From positions 58,515,579 through 58,579,578 of the forward strand of contig CM055101.1 in the NCBI GenBank assembly GCA_029204225.1: 64,000 nucleotides of DNA. Direction: 5' to 3'. Below, piece by piece: positions 32,056-44,300 of this stretch. Within the stretch, counting starts at the first letter, position 1. Each line of letters begins with the position of its first letter. This DNA comes from Diphasiastrum complanatum (taxonomy: Eukaryota; Streptophyta; Lycopodiopsida; Lycopodiales; Lycopodiaceae). The notes beneath the pieces are model-generated. The model was given only the letters and a program-made list of their open reading frames with translations. It had not been told where the DNA came from and ran no database searches. The translations under genes and the position numbers were made by a program.

Positions 32056-33812
32056 AATCAAGTTAACAATTCTCACAATATCTTAATGCTAATGCAACAA
32101 AGCCACGAAATTAGTACATGGACATTTGTAATTTCAATTTCTCATTAACCTATCAATTGGTATGAGCTAAAGGAAATCAATGCATTAATCTAATATACAT
32201 AGCTAACATAAACTATTGTACCATAGTTTACAAGCTATATTAAGAGAACAAGTGAGAATTTTATTTGTGCCCAAGGAAATTTGCTTTAGGTGCTTCGCAA
32301 TGCTCGTAAAATATTTTCAAATTAACCTTATAAAAATCCCACAAAATTGAAATTCATAAAAGTTTAAATTAAAAGTAAAAGGTGAGATTTATAACTAAAA
32401 AAAAGTTGATTTTGAGCCATATAAAAAATAAATGTAAAATAAAAAGGTAAAAAATGAATTTCAACAATTGTGGTGTTTGTATTTGGCAAGTTTTTGGTAA
32501 GCACTGCACTGCTGCATGAGGCGCCTGCTGACCGGGTCACTACTCCTTAAGTGGAGGCAACTAGGTGATGTGTTCTTGTCATTTTCTGAGGAAGATATCA
32601 TCTCCAACGAGCATCGGAGTCATCGGACTGAGTCCTGACAGTGAATACGGATACCTGGTTTCTATCAATAGTAGCCAATACATGCAGCACTTACAGGTAG
32701 ATCTGAAACTTTTGCAGCCTAGGCCTGCATGATCCTTTTCTTTTTTTTAAATTTTTATTTTGTTTTATCTCAATGCGTGGAATTTTAGATCAACATCCAA
32801 GTTACAACAATTTAATATTGAGTGGATAGTTCCCAGAAGCTGGATTTTGACTTTGTTCATGCTAATTTTACTTTCGTTAGCTGTAACAGCAGTCTATCCC
32901 CACTGCCCAGTTGGCAAATTTTCTTGTAGACTTTGCTTGCGATATTGTAAGAGTCTACATCCCTGCTCAGAAATTTCATGCATTGTTGACTCACCTCGGT
33001 TGCCAATTCTCTGAAGTAAGTTATAGTTGCAACGTTGCAACCCTTTTTTGTGTGTTTGATGGTGAATAGTGCGCACATGTCAGTCGCGACTCGTCCGTCG
33101 AAGCAGCAGTTGTCTTGTTGTCCATCATCTGCAACCATGGGCGCTTGATTCAAAAAGCATCATCTGCTGTTAGCTACTCGCGTTCGTGATCAATCGATGA
33201 ACGATTCTTCTCAACAATACCACTCCTTCGAAGTTTGTGCAGCGCTTCTAAATCTCGTTCTCAAATTTCTTTTTGAAACAATGGTAGGCATTGAGGTAAT
33301 ATTTAGGTGAAGCTTTGTCATATGATGAAAATGGCATGGAGATTAGAGCACCGTGCGATCCTACCAACAGAATACTGAGCTCATCGTCTTTTCCGGAGCT
33401 CTACATCTTGTACAGAAATAGCGGAACCTACCTAGGAAAGCGTGAAAATCCACTATCAGGATCTAGCTTCAACACTGTGACCCTTCGAGCTTTAAAGTGT
33501 GTGGTGTATCGAACTGACATACTTGTATATGGTGATCTGATAATCTTATTATCTTGAAGGACCTTCCGCAAAACGTTTAAGTGTGGGCGTCATTTGTGGT
33601 ACTTTCGTATGTTGGGGAAACTTCAAATGTAGAACTGACGAGGGCGTCAGAAACGCTTTCACAAGCTGTAACAGTTGGCGGCGCTGAAGATGAAGACGAG
33701 CACTCTGAACCTCCTTAAAACTTGAAGATCTGGTGGCTTTCTTTTCACAATTCACATTTCCATCTTTGGGCACAGCCCATCGATACAGGAAATGAAACAA
33801 TAGTGTTTCAGG
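32053..33812 (+). other. Upstream region of the transporter gene
   Basis: No transposon motifs. GC content rises in 32,500-32,720 and 33,060-33,800, as expected near a gene 5' end, so this probably holds promoter and 5' UTR. TTTCAG ends at 33,811, directly before the G of GATGG, and could be a 3' splice site of a 5' UTR intron. A short upstream frame, 33,315-33,557, has no recognised domain. The transcription start is not identifiable by eye. Confidence 0.45.
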
Positions 33813-34239
33813 ATGGTGCAAAATGATGCCGCAAAGGTTCCACCCAGATCAACTTTTGAAGTGTCATGCCCTCAACAGGACCAGGAGATGGTTGACCACG
33901 AGGAATCTGAGGCCAGACGCAGTAAATGTTCCAGCAGTAAATGTGGAGGTTTTGCTTGCGGACCGTGTGGATGGCTAGCAATGCTGGGAAGAAACCTGGA
34001 GTTCAATTTCTTATTTGGAGCTATAGTCGTGTATGGAATGAGTCAAGGGGTTGGAGGAGGGCTTCAAAGGGTGATAGTAGAGTATTACTGGAAGGACGTA
34101 CAGTTAGCTCAACCAGCAGCAGTTCAGTTGTATCATATAATCGTCACAATTCCGTGGGATATGAAGCCGGTCTGGGGGTTGCTTACAGATCTGGTGCCCA
34201 TTGCTGGTTATCACCGTCGTCCTTATTTCATGTTGGCAG
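33813..34239 (+). CDS. Transporter gene exon 1
   Basis: 142 codons plus one base; ATG at 33,813 is the first Met of the open frame. It contains the Cys-rich N terminus, membrane segment 1 (FLFGAIVVYGMSQGVGGG) and the conserved loop ending GYHRRPYFMLAG. The donor is GGCAG|GTCCAT, phase 1. Reading on into the intron gives only (CT)n/(CA)n repeat translation. Confidence 0.92.
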
Positions 34240-34999
34240 GTCCATTCCTTACAATCATTTCGCATAATCTCTCTCTCTCTCTCTCTCTCTCACACTCACG
34301 CGCACGCACGCTCACACACACACACACTAAAAAAAAACGTACCTTTTCTCTCTTTTCAAGGATTTACACAGTTTGTAAGTTTTAAAAGTCACTACATTTG
34401 TAAGCTTTTAGTTAAACAATATGTATTTTATGGGATTCACTAAAAATGCACGTGTCCATAAAAAAATTCTTTTTATCTCCTTGGCCAAAAGCTTAAATAT
34501 ACATGGACCGATATAATTTGCCAACACCAATTTTGTGTATAGCCATTTACACCTCTCGGCTCGCTCCCATATAGTTCGATTTCTTTGTTATTTTCTCTCT
34601 CATATCACACTTTTCTCACCATGCTCCCAATGAGTTAGGGTTTCTAATGCTTTTACATTTATTTTAGAGACCCAAAGCTCTAATTGCAGGTGCTCATTTC
34701 ACACCATTTTTAATCAAACTCACTCCACTTGTCGTTGAGTTTGATTAAAAATGGTGATGAATCAAAACCCTAATTTCTATGTGAACCAATCAAAAGCTTA
34801 AAATCCCCTCTGGTTTATCTTTGGGGACATTTATTCTAATGTGATTATTCTTCTCCCACGATCCCTTACAAATCATACTCATTCTTTAGTTGTTGAAATA
34901 TTGTTGACTTTTATGAGTGTCTTTGGATGTTAGCATGGTCTAAGCAAGTTTTGGCCACTCTAGTTCCCGCCTTCCCCAACTTGTATGTGCACCAAAAAG

Positions 35000-35054
<55 letters not shown>

Positions 35055-35324
35055 GATATATATTTAGGTTGGGACCTTCCCCCACTTGATTCTTAATACA
35101 CCCCCCTTTCCCCCTCCTTTTTTTTTCTTAATAAAACAAAACTCAAAGATTCCACATTTCATTTTTGTTTTTTTTTTCCTATTTTCATAGTATGTATATA
35201 TAAATATATATATATATATATATCATAGTGGCACGTGGTACCGCCATTATGGTACCGTGGTACCATAATGGTGGTACCACGGTTATGGTGCCTCCCTCAG
35301 ACCAGCAGTACCAGGGCAGCACTA

Positions 35325-35363
<39 letters not shown>

Positions 35364-38300
35364 TCAAAAAACCCTTTTAATAGGCTAAAGCTAGGTAAAA
35401 AATTCAGGGAAAAAGGGCTACGGTTTAGAAAAAAGATGTTACTGTACAGGGGGACTGTACTGGGGGCACTGTGGGAGAGCAGACCTGGTGGTCAATGGGA
35501 GTGCAGCATGTGGGGGGGCAGCAAATCCGGACAGGTACACCATCACATGGGCACAGTGGGGGAGCAAACCACGGACCCAATCGGAGTGCAGCATGTGGGG
35601 AAGCAATACATGGGGCAGGTACACCGTCACATGGGCACTGTGGAGGAGCAGACCATGGACCCAATCGGAGTGCAGCATGTGGGGGAGCAATAAATCCGGA
35701 CAGGTACACCGTCACATGGGCACTGTGGAGGAGCAGACCATGGACCCAATCGGACTGCAGAATGTGGGAGAGCAATACATGGGAGAGGTACAGTAGCACA
35801 TGGGATCATCAACAAATGCAAATGGGGAAATAGGCACTCACAAGACAGTGAGAGAGCCAGTGAGAGGCTGTGAGAGGCATTGTGAGAGGTTGTGTGAGAG
35901 AGCCAATGAGAGGCTGTGAGAGAAAGGCATTGTGAGAGGCTGTGTCACCCACTGAGTGAGAGGCTGTGAGAGGGAGGCTGTGAGAGAGCCAGTGAGAGCC
36001 ATTGAGAGGCTGTGAGAGGCTGTGAGAGCCATTTCAAACAACAAGGTGTCGTGAGATGGCGGAGCGCATACCACCGAGGCCTGAGGGCGAAGCCAGGAGG
36101 AAGCTCGAGGAAGATGTCCGAAGGCACAATGAAAGGCATAAGAAGCAAGAGGCAGACATTGCAGAGATGCTGCGACAGCCTCGACAGAGAAATCCGGAGC
36201 CGGAGCACCCAACCCGCGCTGTGCCCCCCGCCCCCGCTGTCGAGCTGGATTTGGATGAGCAGATCAAAATGAACTTCACACGACGGCAGCTCATCATGGT
36301 AAGGGAAAGGGCTGCCCGCCGTCGTGCTAACCAGGAGGCAGCACAGGCTAACCGGGAGGCAGAGTGAGAGCGTCAGAACAACAAACCTGACGAGGGCGAG
36401 GAGTCAGTGGAGGATCCATAGGAATGTCTAGAATAGATGGGGTCTGGCCGTATGTGGCTGACTGTTGTTATGTAATTTTCGGCAGTAGATGTGACAACAT
36501 TTAGTGTCTAACATAGTGTAAAGAACAGGCCCAGCCGTATATGGAGAGAATATGTATTGTAATTTTGATACATCTAATGAAATAATGTACGGTGTTTTTT
36601 TTGTGCAACGCGTGCCTAGTGGTGTATTGCAATGTAATGTATTTGTTTATGAAATGCTATAAAGGGGGTTGTATTTATGTGTTGTGCATCTGCTGTCAAT
36701 CTATGCAGTTGAAACTAATTGTAATTACGCACATACCATTCGAAATAAAATTGAAAACAGAGCCATAACAATTACAAATCGACAAATACAAAATGTGCAG
36801 TGAATAAAGTACGTCCAACACTGAATATAGTCTGGAAGATGGTCTGAATACAGTGTTTGACCATCTGGCCGCCAAACATGGAACATGATATCAAACTGCT
36901 AAAAATAAAATGACAGAGCTACAATCAATGCTCTGTCTCAAACTCAGATGAATGTTCCGGAGACAACTCAGGGCCCCGAGTTGACTCTCGCAACTTATAT
37001 CTATGCCTATCTGGTACTGGCATGGGCTGTGTATAGAGGAACTGGATGTGGAGGGGCCGTCCCTACAGGAGGCAAGTACAACGGTGATAAGTACTGAAAG
37101 GGGCGCTGCGGTGGCCGGTACTGGTATATCCTGGGTGCTGCCAAAGGAGGAGCCGGTGCCGTGGGTGCTGCCAATGGAGGAGGATGTGCTGTGGGTGCCG
37201 CCACTGGAGGAGCATTTGTAGATGTGGGTGCTTCAAGAGAAGATCTGGGCACAGATGGTGGCCTGCCATGGAGACCGGCTGCTGAAAAAGTGGATGGCGA
37301 TGAAGGGGCTGTAGGCCTCAACGGTATCGGTGGCACTGGAGGTGCTGTGTGGCGCACATACACCCTCTGAGGAACGGTAGGAACTGCAGGCACCTCGTGT
37401 AGCTGCTCTAGCTGAGACTCTGTATAGGGCATGCTGGCTAGAGAGGATGGGAGCGCCTTGACGCTCGGCATCTGCTGGGCCTCTGAATCCAAGTCTACAA
37501 TCAAGTCATCCAGCTGGGCATCCGAATACAAATGCTTTGGGCTCTGAGACTCATCATGTGCACCATCCTCTGGATCATCCCGTGTCTCATCCTGTGCACC
37601 ATGCGGACCCTGCATGGCCTCCCAATCGCTACAATCAAAGTCATCTGGTGACTCCTCTGGTGTGCTATCATAGAAATGCCTATGGCTCTGTGATGCACGC
37701 ATCCAAGCAAATGCGGAAGGTAAACCCAAATCACTCTGCCCCCTATCAAGAGCCTCCTCCATCATATCAACATAAGAAGGTATGCCACTGGGCCCCCCTG
37801 TATGCCCTGCTTGTCTCTCGATATAATCTATGGCATGTGTCCCACCTCTACCACGTGATGCACCTGTGACCTCTGCTCTAGGCATGTGCCCAGCACTTGT
37901 ATCATATGCCTCATCCCGCATTGATCTGACGAACACAACCCAAATGGGCTCATCCTCATCCTGATCATCCTCTGACACTGGCTCATCTGCCTCGTACAAT
38001 GGAGGCTCTCTGTGCTTAAGCCCGAGCTCTCTTTCTCTCTCTCATCTCGGCAAGCTCCCTCTCTCTCTGCCATCAACTGTGTGCCCAGGTCATCTGCAGC
38101 CATGGGATGGGTGCTATCCGTAGGCAAGTCAACCTGATGCTCCAAATCAGATATCTTCATCTGCAAGGTTTAAAATTTGCATGTCAGAGAGACAACTTTA
38201 TCAAGAAATGAAATCAACATACCAGGAGTCAACCAAACTGCTATGGGAGAATAGCTTATCACTTGCAATGTGCTCGTAATGGCCAAAGTCTCCTAGCGAG

Positions 38301-41263
38301 ACGTGCGTTGGTGCTACAGAACACCAACCGCTCCAATTGACTCACTGACAACCGGTTTCTTCTCGTATGAATGAGTGCCCATGTGCTCCAATTACGCTCA
38401 CACACAGAGGCAGCAGAGTCTTGTGGTACGTGCATTGAAATACTTCAACACATTGTGGCACGGGTGGAACTTCAACGAAACACAACAATGGAGGATAAAA
38501 TGAGATGCATACCTGAGAAAGGATAGGCAGTGCAAGACGCTGTATAGATGGATATGTGTTACCGAACATGGTCCACCAGGTAATGGGTAGCTGCCTCCTC
38601 TCTGGATCCTGAGCAGCCGGGTCGCCGAATGTGCCCATGCTGAAACGAAATGCAGCGAGCTCCTTCATGAGCCTGATAAGATCCAAACCTATGTGTGGAC
38701 CCAATCTGTGAATGTACTGAAGCCAATCGACCTCGAGCTCCCTGTCTGCGATCTGTGTCGGAGAGAGGAAGAGGGGATGCAGTATGTGTGCAACGCTGTG
38801 GATGCTGTGGAAGTAGTTCCATCGCGTCTCCCAGATGAACTTCAGCTCGGTCATCCTATAGGTGAGAGGCATGTGGTTTAGGGCATTACGAAAAAACTTA
38901 ACATTGACAGAAAAACAAGCTAGCAAGTACTGAAAAGATAAAGGCCACTTACATTACTATACTACTTACCTCTCTGGCTGCAAGATGGACAGCTGTAGGA
39001 ACTGTCCAATCCGGTCCATGAGCTCATATACCAGTCCAAGTGTCGACCCCTCACTGTCAGCCATGCGGAGCACAATGTAGAGTGGTCGAAGCAGTCATGA
39101 CAATGTCTGTGCATCCCTCCAAAAGTGGTCTCCCCTCACCATGGAAGAAAAGTGCTTCCCATCCTCAGTGCGCGAAAATGTACTGGCACACCAAAGATCA
39201 ATGGCAACCATCTGTAGAAGCTGTGCCCTGCACCTGATCAAACGGTCGATGACCACCAAGTCGAATGCAAAGCGTGTGGGGGCTGGCTTACGGAGGTCCA
39301 GATGGCTGAACACCCAGAACATGGCAAGAACACGCCTCTTCCTAGTGACAAAAGTCACTAGAAAGAGGGCCTCACGGACGATGGCTCTAACCCAGGGAAG
39401 TGCAGCTATGTCCCCCATCAGAAGGTCTATGTCGTGCATGGCACATGGGATATGAACAATGTGAGGGAACTCGGCCTCTAGCAGTACACCCATCTAAATG
39501 CAGTTCGTGGCATTGTCCGTCACCACCGTGACGACATGCTGTGGGCCTATGGACATGATGGAAGACCTGATGACATCAAACATGAACTCTGCAGATATGA
39601 CTCCCCTCCTGTTGCAAACCACTGCCCTCAAAAACTGTGTGCCCATGCAGCTGGAGACCAATATGTTGAGGATCGGCCTCCTCCTGACATCAATCTAGCC
39701 ATCGGACATGATGCTGCAACCGTAAGTGGCCCAATGGCGACATAGAGGCTCCATCTCTCTAGACAATGACTCGACCCTATCCCTCAGCATGTGTGTACAG
39801 ACAACCTCTGAACTAGGGACTCTCCAGCTACTGACAGACTGTGCCAGGCGGAAGGCTCTTCTGAAGGGCTCAGAGTTGGTGATGGCAAATGGAAGGTTTA
39901 GCTCATAAATCAGACTGGCCACGACCTGTGTGGCCTCTCTATCCATGTGCAGCTGATGCGTGCCGCGAATGCTCTGCTGCCTAAAAACTCTCCCAGCTAG
40001 GTGACGGGTAGCAGACCTCCAACACGGTGCACCGAACATGACGGGATTGGATGATGACGAGACAGGCTGGGCACTAGTGGATGCATCAAATGTAGACGTG
40101 GAATGGGGAGAGTGGGATGCACTGGCCGGGATGGGTGCAACAGTGCAAGTGGGGTACACTGGTGGAGGGTGGACATCTGGCATGGGATACGAAAACTGCT
40201 GGGTAGGGAGGTCATTCGGATGTGAAGGGAGGGAGGAAGGGATCTCCTCAACATCCTGGAAGGCCTCGTCACTGGCATTCGGGGCCTGCCCCTTCGGGAG
40301 GCGGAGAGTCCATGAGAAAGTCGTAAATTGGGGGAGGGCGAGCAATAGTAGGTGGTGGTGGAACCGCAGTGGCAACTGGCAGACGCGGTGGGACGAGATC
40401 CACCAAAATGGGTGCAGATGGGGGTGCGTGAGGCAAAACTGTCTGAGGGGGATGAGGGGCAAAGGGACTGGACGAGGATGCACTCCCTCTCCTCATGCAT
40501 GCCAGCCAAGCAGACAGCAACTCGGGGTCAACCACGTAAGGAGCGGTGCAAAACCGAAGAACACCCTCCGAAATGGTATTCTCCCCTGCCACAAGACGTG
40601 GCCCGTAGGTATCCAAAAGTCACTGCCTGACGGGAACGGACATGCTAACACAGGGGGCAGCATTCAGTGTGCCACCATCTCTGGCGCGTGCGCCGAGTAG
40701 GTGGCCTTTGAGGCGAGTGAGGATGGCAACAAACTCGGCCAGACAATATTGACAGTGCACGATCCTTGCACCGGACTTGTTGGACTTGTTGGGAATCCGC
40801 CTGACAATGTCCACCTCATCCCACAGATCGGCAAGGTTGGAATGCACCATCTCTGTAGAAGGGACTGGGGAAAGAAGGCAAGAGATCTCTGTGGGTGCGA
40901 TAGGAGTCGGAAGGCTTGAAAAAACCACAACAAAGGCCGAAATAGCAATAGCAGGGGCGGACACGATTAGTGCAATGCGAAAACAACCGGGAGGGTGCGG
41001 ATAGTAGGGCGATGGGCATACAACAGAGAGGCCGCGGACAGCAGGGAGGGTGCGGACAACAGGGCGACGGGCAGGGAGAGAGATGAAGCGGGGGGGGGGG
41101 GGGGGGGATTAGGTTAAAAAAAATATAATAATATATTAAATATTAAAAAATATTATATATTAAAAAATAATATATATTGTGGTACCGCGGATCAGTATGG
41201 ATCCGTGGTACCACAGTGGATCCGCAGTACCGAGATCCGCGGATCCTGGTACCGTTGGATCTA

Positions 41264-41326
<63 letters not shown>

Positions 41327-44300
41327 CATATATATATATATATAATATGGGTGTCAAACAACATGTCTTTTGATGGGGGTTTTGATAGTAAAATTTGTAA
41401 TTGTTTTCTGTCCTATAGGAGCCTAGAGATATATGATAATATGTAGGTATTGCTGATTCACTAAGTCATGACGAATTGATTCACTAATTGACTAATTTAG
41501 GGTTTAGGGTCTATGCTTATCACATTGTGATCACCATGTTACGTGGAGGCCTTCTGGCAAGGGTGCTAATCTATTAAGAGGCTCTTGGCAATAATTTCAA
41601 ATGTAACATTAAGTATGGTTGGGGGAAGAAAATGACAAATAAAGTTGGGAAAGTTATTTTTTATATAGTTTATTTGATAAGGCTTTAGCTATGTAGAAAA
41701 GGAAATCTCCTATTCTAAGGGTGTGATACATTATGCATTGCAAATAGGGCTTGAAAATCTTCCAATATGAATATGCCTCTTGTCTATGCTTGGAGTCACT
41801 TTCTTGGGAACATCTTTGAGGATTGACTAAATTCTCTAGGGAAGAGGAATTTTAGATTATTTTTGGCTTCAAGACAAAATTTGTCTTGCAAAGTTTTGTA
41901 GGCTTATGGGTTCAAGATCAACACCAATAAAAATCTTAATGAAATCTCATTTGCCTTCGATGCCTAGTTGGATTTAATTTGAAACTTCAAAGCCTTTCAA
42001 AGAAGTATCATGACAATTGGTTTCTTACACATGGATCAAAACACTCAAATTTGAAAATTAAGTAACGTAACTCATTACAAATGAAAAAAGACTTTTTTCC
42101 ATAGAATTGTAATTTGGCCTCGAGGGCAGCCCGCAAGCATGACATGTTGTCCATAGTCTAATAGAGAATTTATCAAAAAATAGTAAAACTTTTTAACCGT
42201 AGCTCTGAATGAGAGGAAAATCATATACCATGGAAAGTGCATAATGAGAGCATTCCAATGACACCCTACATGACCAATTTTGAGCTATCGTTCAGCCAGT
42301 CAAAGTTTACAAAAGATCTCTTCTATGCGCAAATAAAGTACCCTCTCAGTGAGAGGATGCTCTATTCGCAGACATAAGAAATATTGGATTGACAATGTCC
42401 TCTATCCACACACATAAGATATATTGAGTCTTCTGGAGACTTTGATTGGCTATAACTTTTGAAAGGTAGCTTAGAACTGGGTCATGTAGGTGGCATCATA
42501 CAATTCTACTCAAATCAAGCTTAGTTGCTAGTAGAAAAAAATTTCCAATGCTTTACTCGTTAATGATGAGGGCGCACCATGCATTTTCTATAATTCCCTA
42601 CATGTGATGATCTTCTAATCACTCATGGATCATCATTTGATTCTACAACATGCATGTTGTATTCATAAGCCTATTAAACTACTCTAATTTAATGGTTTAT
42701 GTGCTTACTTTACAAGTGTACAAGAATATTTTTACAAAGGAGCACACTTGTAGCTAATTTCACACTAATTTATTTGCAATGTACATTTCATGCTTGTTCT
42801 TTTGGTGCGTAAGTTTGTTGGTTATGTTTTCTTATGACTGGTTATAATAGCAATCGTAATATAAGAGCCCATAGCATCGTTCTTTATGACTAATTATGAA
42901 AGGTCCCATCATGTAGAAGCTTGTAACATTATTTTTTATGGTTGATTATGGAAGGACCTGTCATGTAAAAGCTCAAAGCATCATTCATTATAGTGGTTAT
43001 GGAAGGACCCTTCAGATAGAAGCTCATAACATCATTTTTTATGGCTCATTATGGAAGGACCCATCATGTAGAAGCTCGTAACATTTGACATTACAATTGA
43101 TTATGGAAGGACCCATCATGTAGAAGCTCATAGCATATGACTTTCTAGCATCGTTCTTTACATCTAACTATAGAAGAACCCATCATGTAGAAGCTCGTTT
43201 TATAGTTCTTTACAATTAAATACAAATGGACTTGTCATGTAGAATCTTCTGGCATTGTTTTTTATGACTGAGCTCTTTCAACTTTACTATATTGTGATCT
43301 TGTGTATTTTTTGCAATTTTGTAAAGTGCTTCATTTTTTTATCAAAAATCTTGAGCAAGAGTACAAGATAATTGAACTTATTTGGTCCACATTATAGGTG
43401 ATAATTTAGAAGGGTAAATCTTCAATAGTTCTTTGTGTAGACTTGCTTCCAAATTTTGATGATGGCCATAATAGTTTTAGGTTTTTCCTTACTATTCAAC
43501 TTTTATTCTTCAAAGTGCAACTGTGCATTAGGACAGTTTAAAGAATTGTTATGGCTAAAACTATAATCTTCTCTACAAAAAGCTGAATTGTGTTTGACAT
43601 ATTTGTATGAGATTCTTCAAGCTTGGCGGTCTTGAGTTATGTTTTTGTAGTTTCAGGGATCTGGACTCTTCAATATCAACTTATAAATATTGACTCAAAT
43701 GCATTTATGCAATATAACATAACTAGTAGATTTTCATCTATCAACTACTCCTTAACAACTATAACATGAATCCAACAATTTACTTTGGATGTAGGTCATT
43801 AGAGGAGTTCTAAATCCAAAAAAGACCCTTTGTAAAGATACTTTTTATATTTTTTCTCAAATTTTGCTTACACATGGACCAATCAAAACACTCAAATTTG
43901 AAATCTACGTAACGTAGCTCATTATAATTGAAAAAAAAAGTATAATTCACGTTGGGGGCAGCCCGCAAGCATGACATGTTATTCATAGTATAATATGCAA
44001 TTATCATTAAAAATAGCATAAGTTTTTAACCGTAGCCCTGATTGAGACAAAAATTATACTGTTGAAAAGTGCTCAACAAGAGCTTTACAACGGTACACTA
44101 GATGACCTACTTCTGAGCTACCATTCAAAAGTTATGGTCGGTCAAAGTTTGTTTTTAAAAAAAAAGTCCAAGTACCTCTCTTGTGCGCGGATAGAGTACC
44201 CACTCATTGAGAGGGTACTCTATCCGCGCACAAGAGAGATACTTGGACTTTTTTTTTTTTACAAATTTTTTTTTGACCGGCCATAACTTTTGAATGATAT

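Larger units (their letters stand above)
35223..41266 (-). mobile_element. hAT-type DNA transposon in intron 1
   Basis: About 6.04 kb between short inverted ends TCATAG...CTATGA, each embedded in a TA run that may include the 8 bp target duplication. Subterminal regions carry GGTACC-rich inverted motifs (35,233-35,285 and 41,181-41,258). It encodes a BED/DUF659/hAT-dimerisation transposase on the minus strand and a small converging ORF on the plus strand. GC content is clearly higher than in the surrounding intron. The exact ends are uncertain because of the TA repeats. Confidence 0.8.

Noticed and set aside
31909-32148. 79-codon ORF of Ser-Leu repeats
   Set aside because: It is translation of a CT/CA microsatellite.
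33315-33557. Upstream coding exon of the transporter gene
   Set aside because: Frame lacks family similarity and the transporter has a suitable start at 33,813. Kept only as possible 5' UTR.
35425-35833. Long overlapping open frames on both strands
   Set aside because: They read through the 84-85 bp minisatellite in several frames, and repeated peptide units follow directly from the DNA repeat. No independent coding evidence.
38559-40964. Several plus-strand ORFs over the hAT transposase
   Set aside because: All are antisense or alternative-frame shadows of the GC-rich transposase; no recognisable domains.
41143-41373. Tyr-Ile repeat ORFs on both strands
   Set aside because: Translation of the TA microsatellite.
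42840-43275. CRISPR-like array of regularly spaced repeats
   Set aside because: Units are diverged, spacing is irregular, there are no distinct spacers and the setting is a plant intron.
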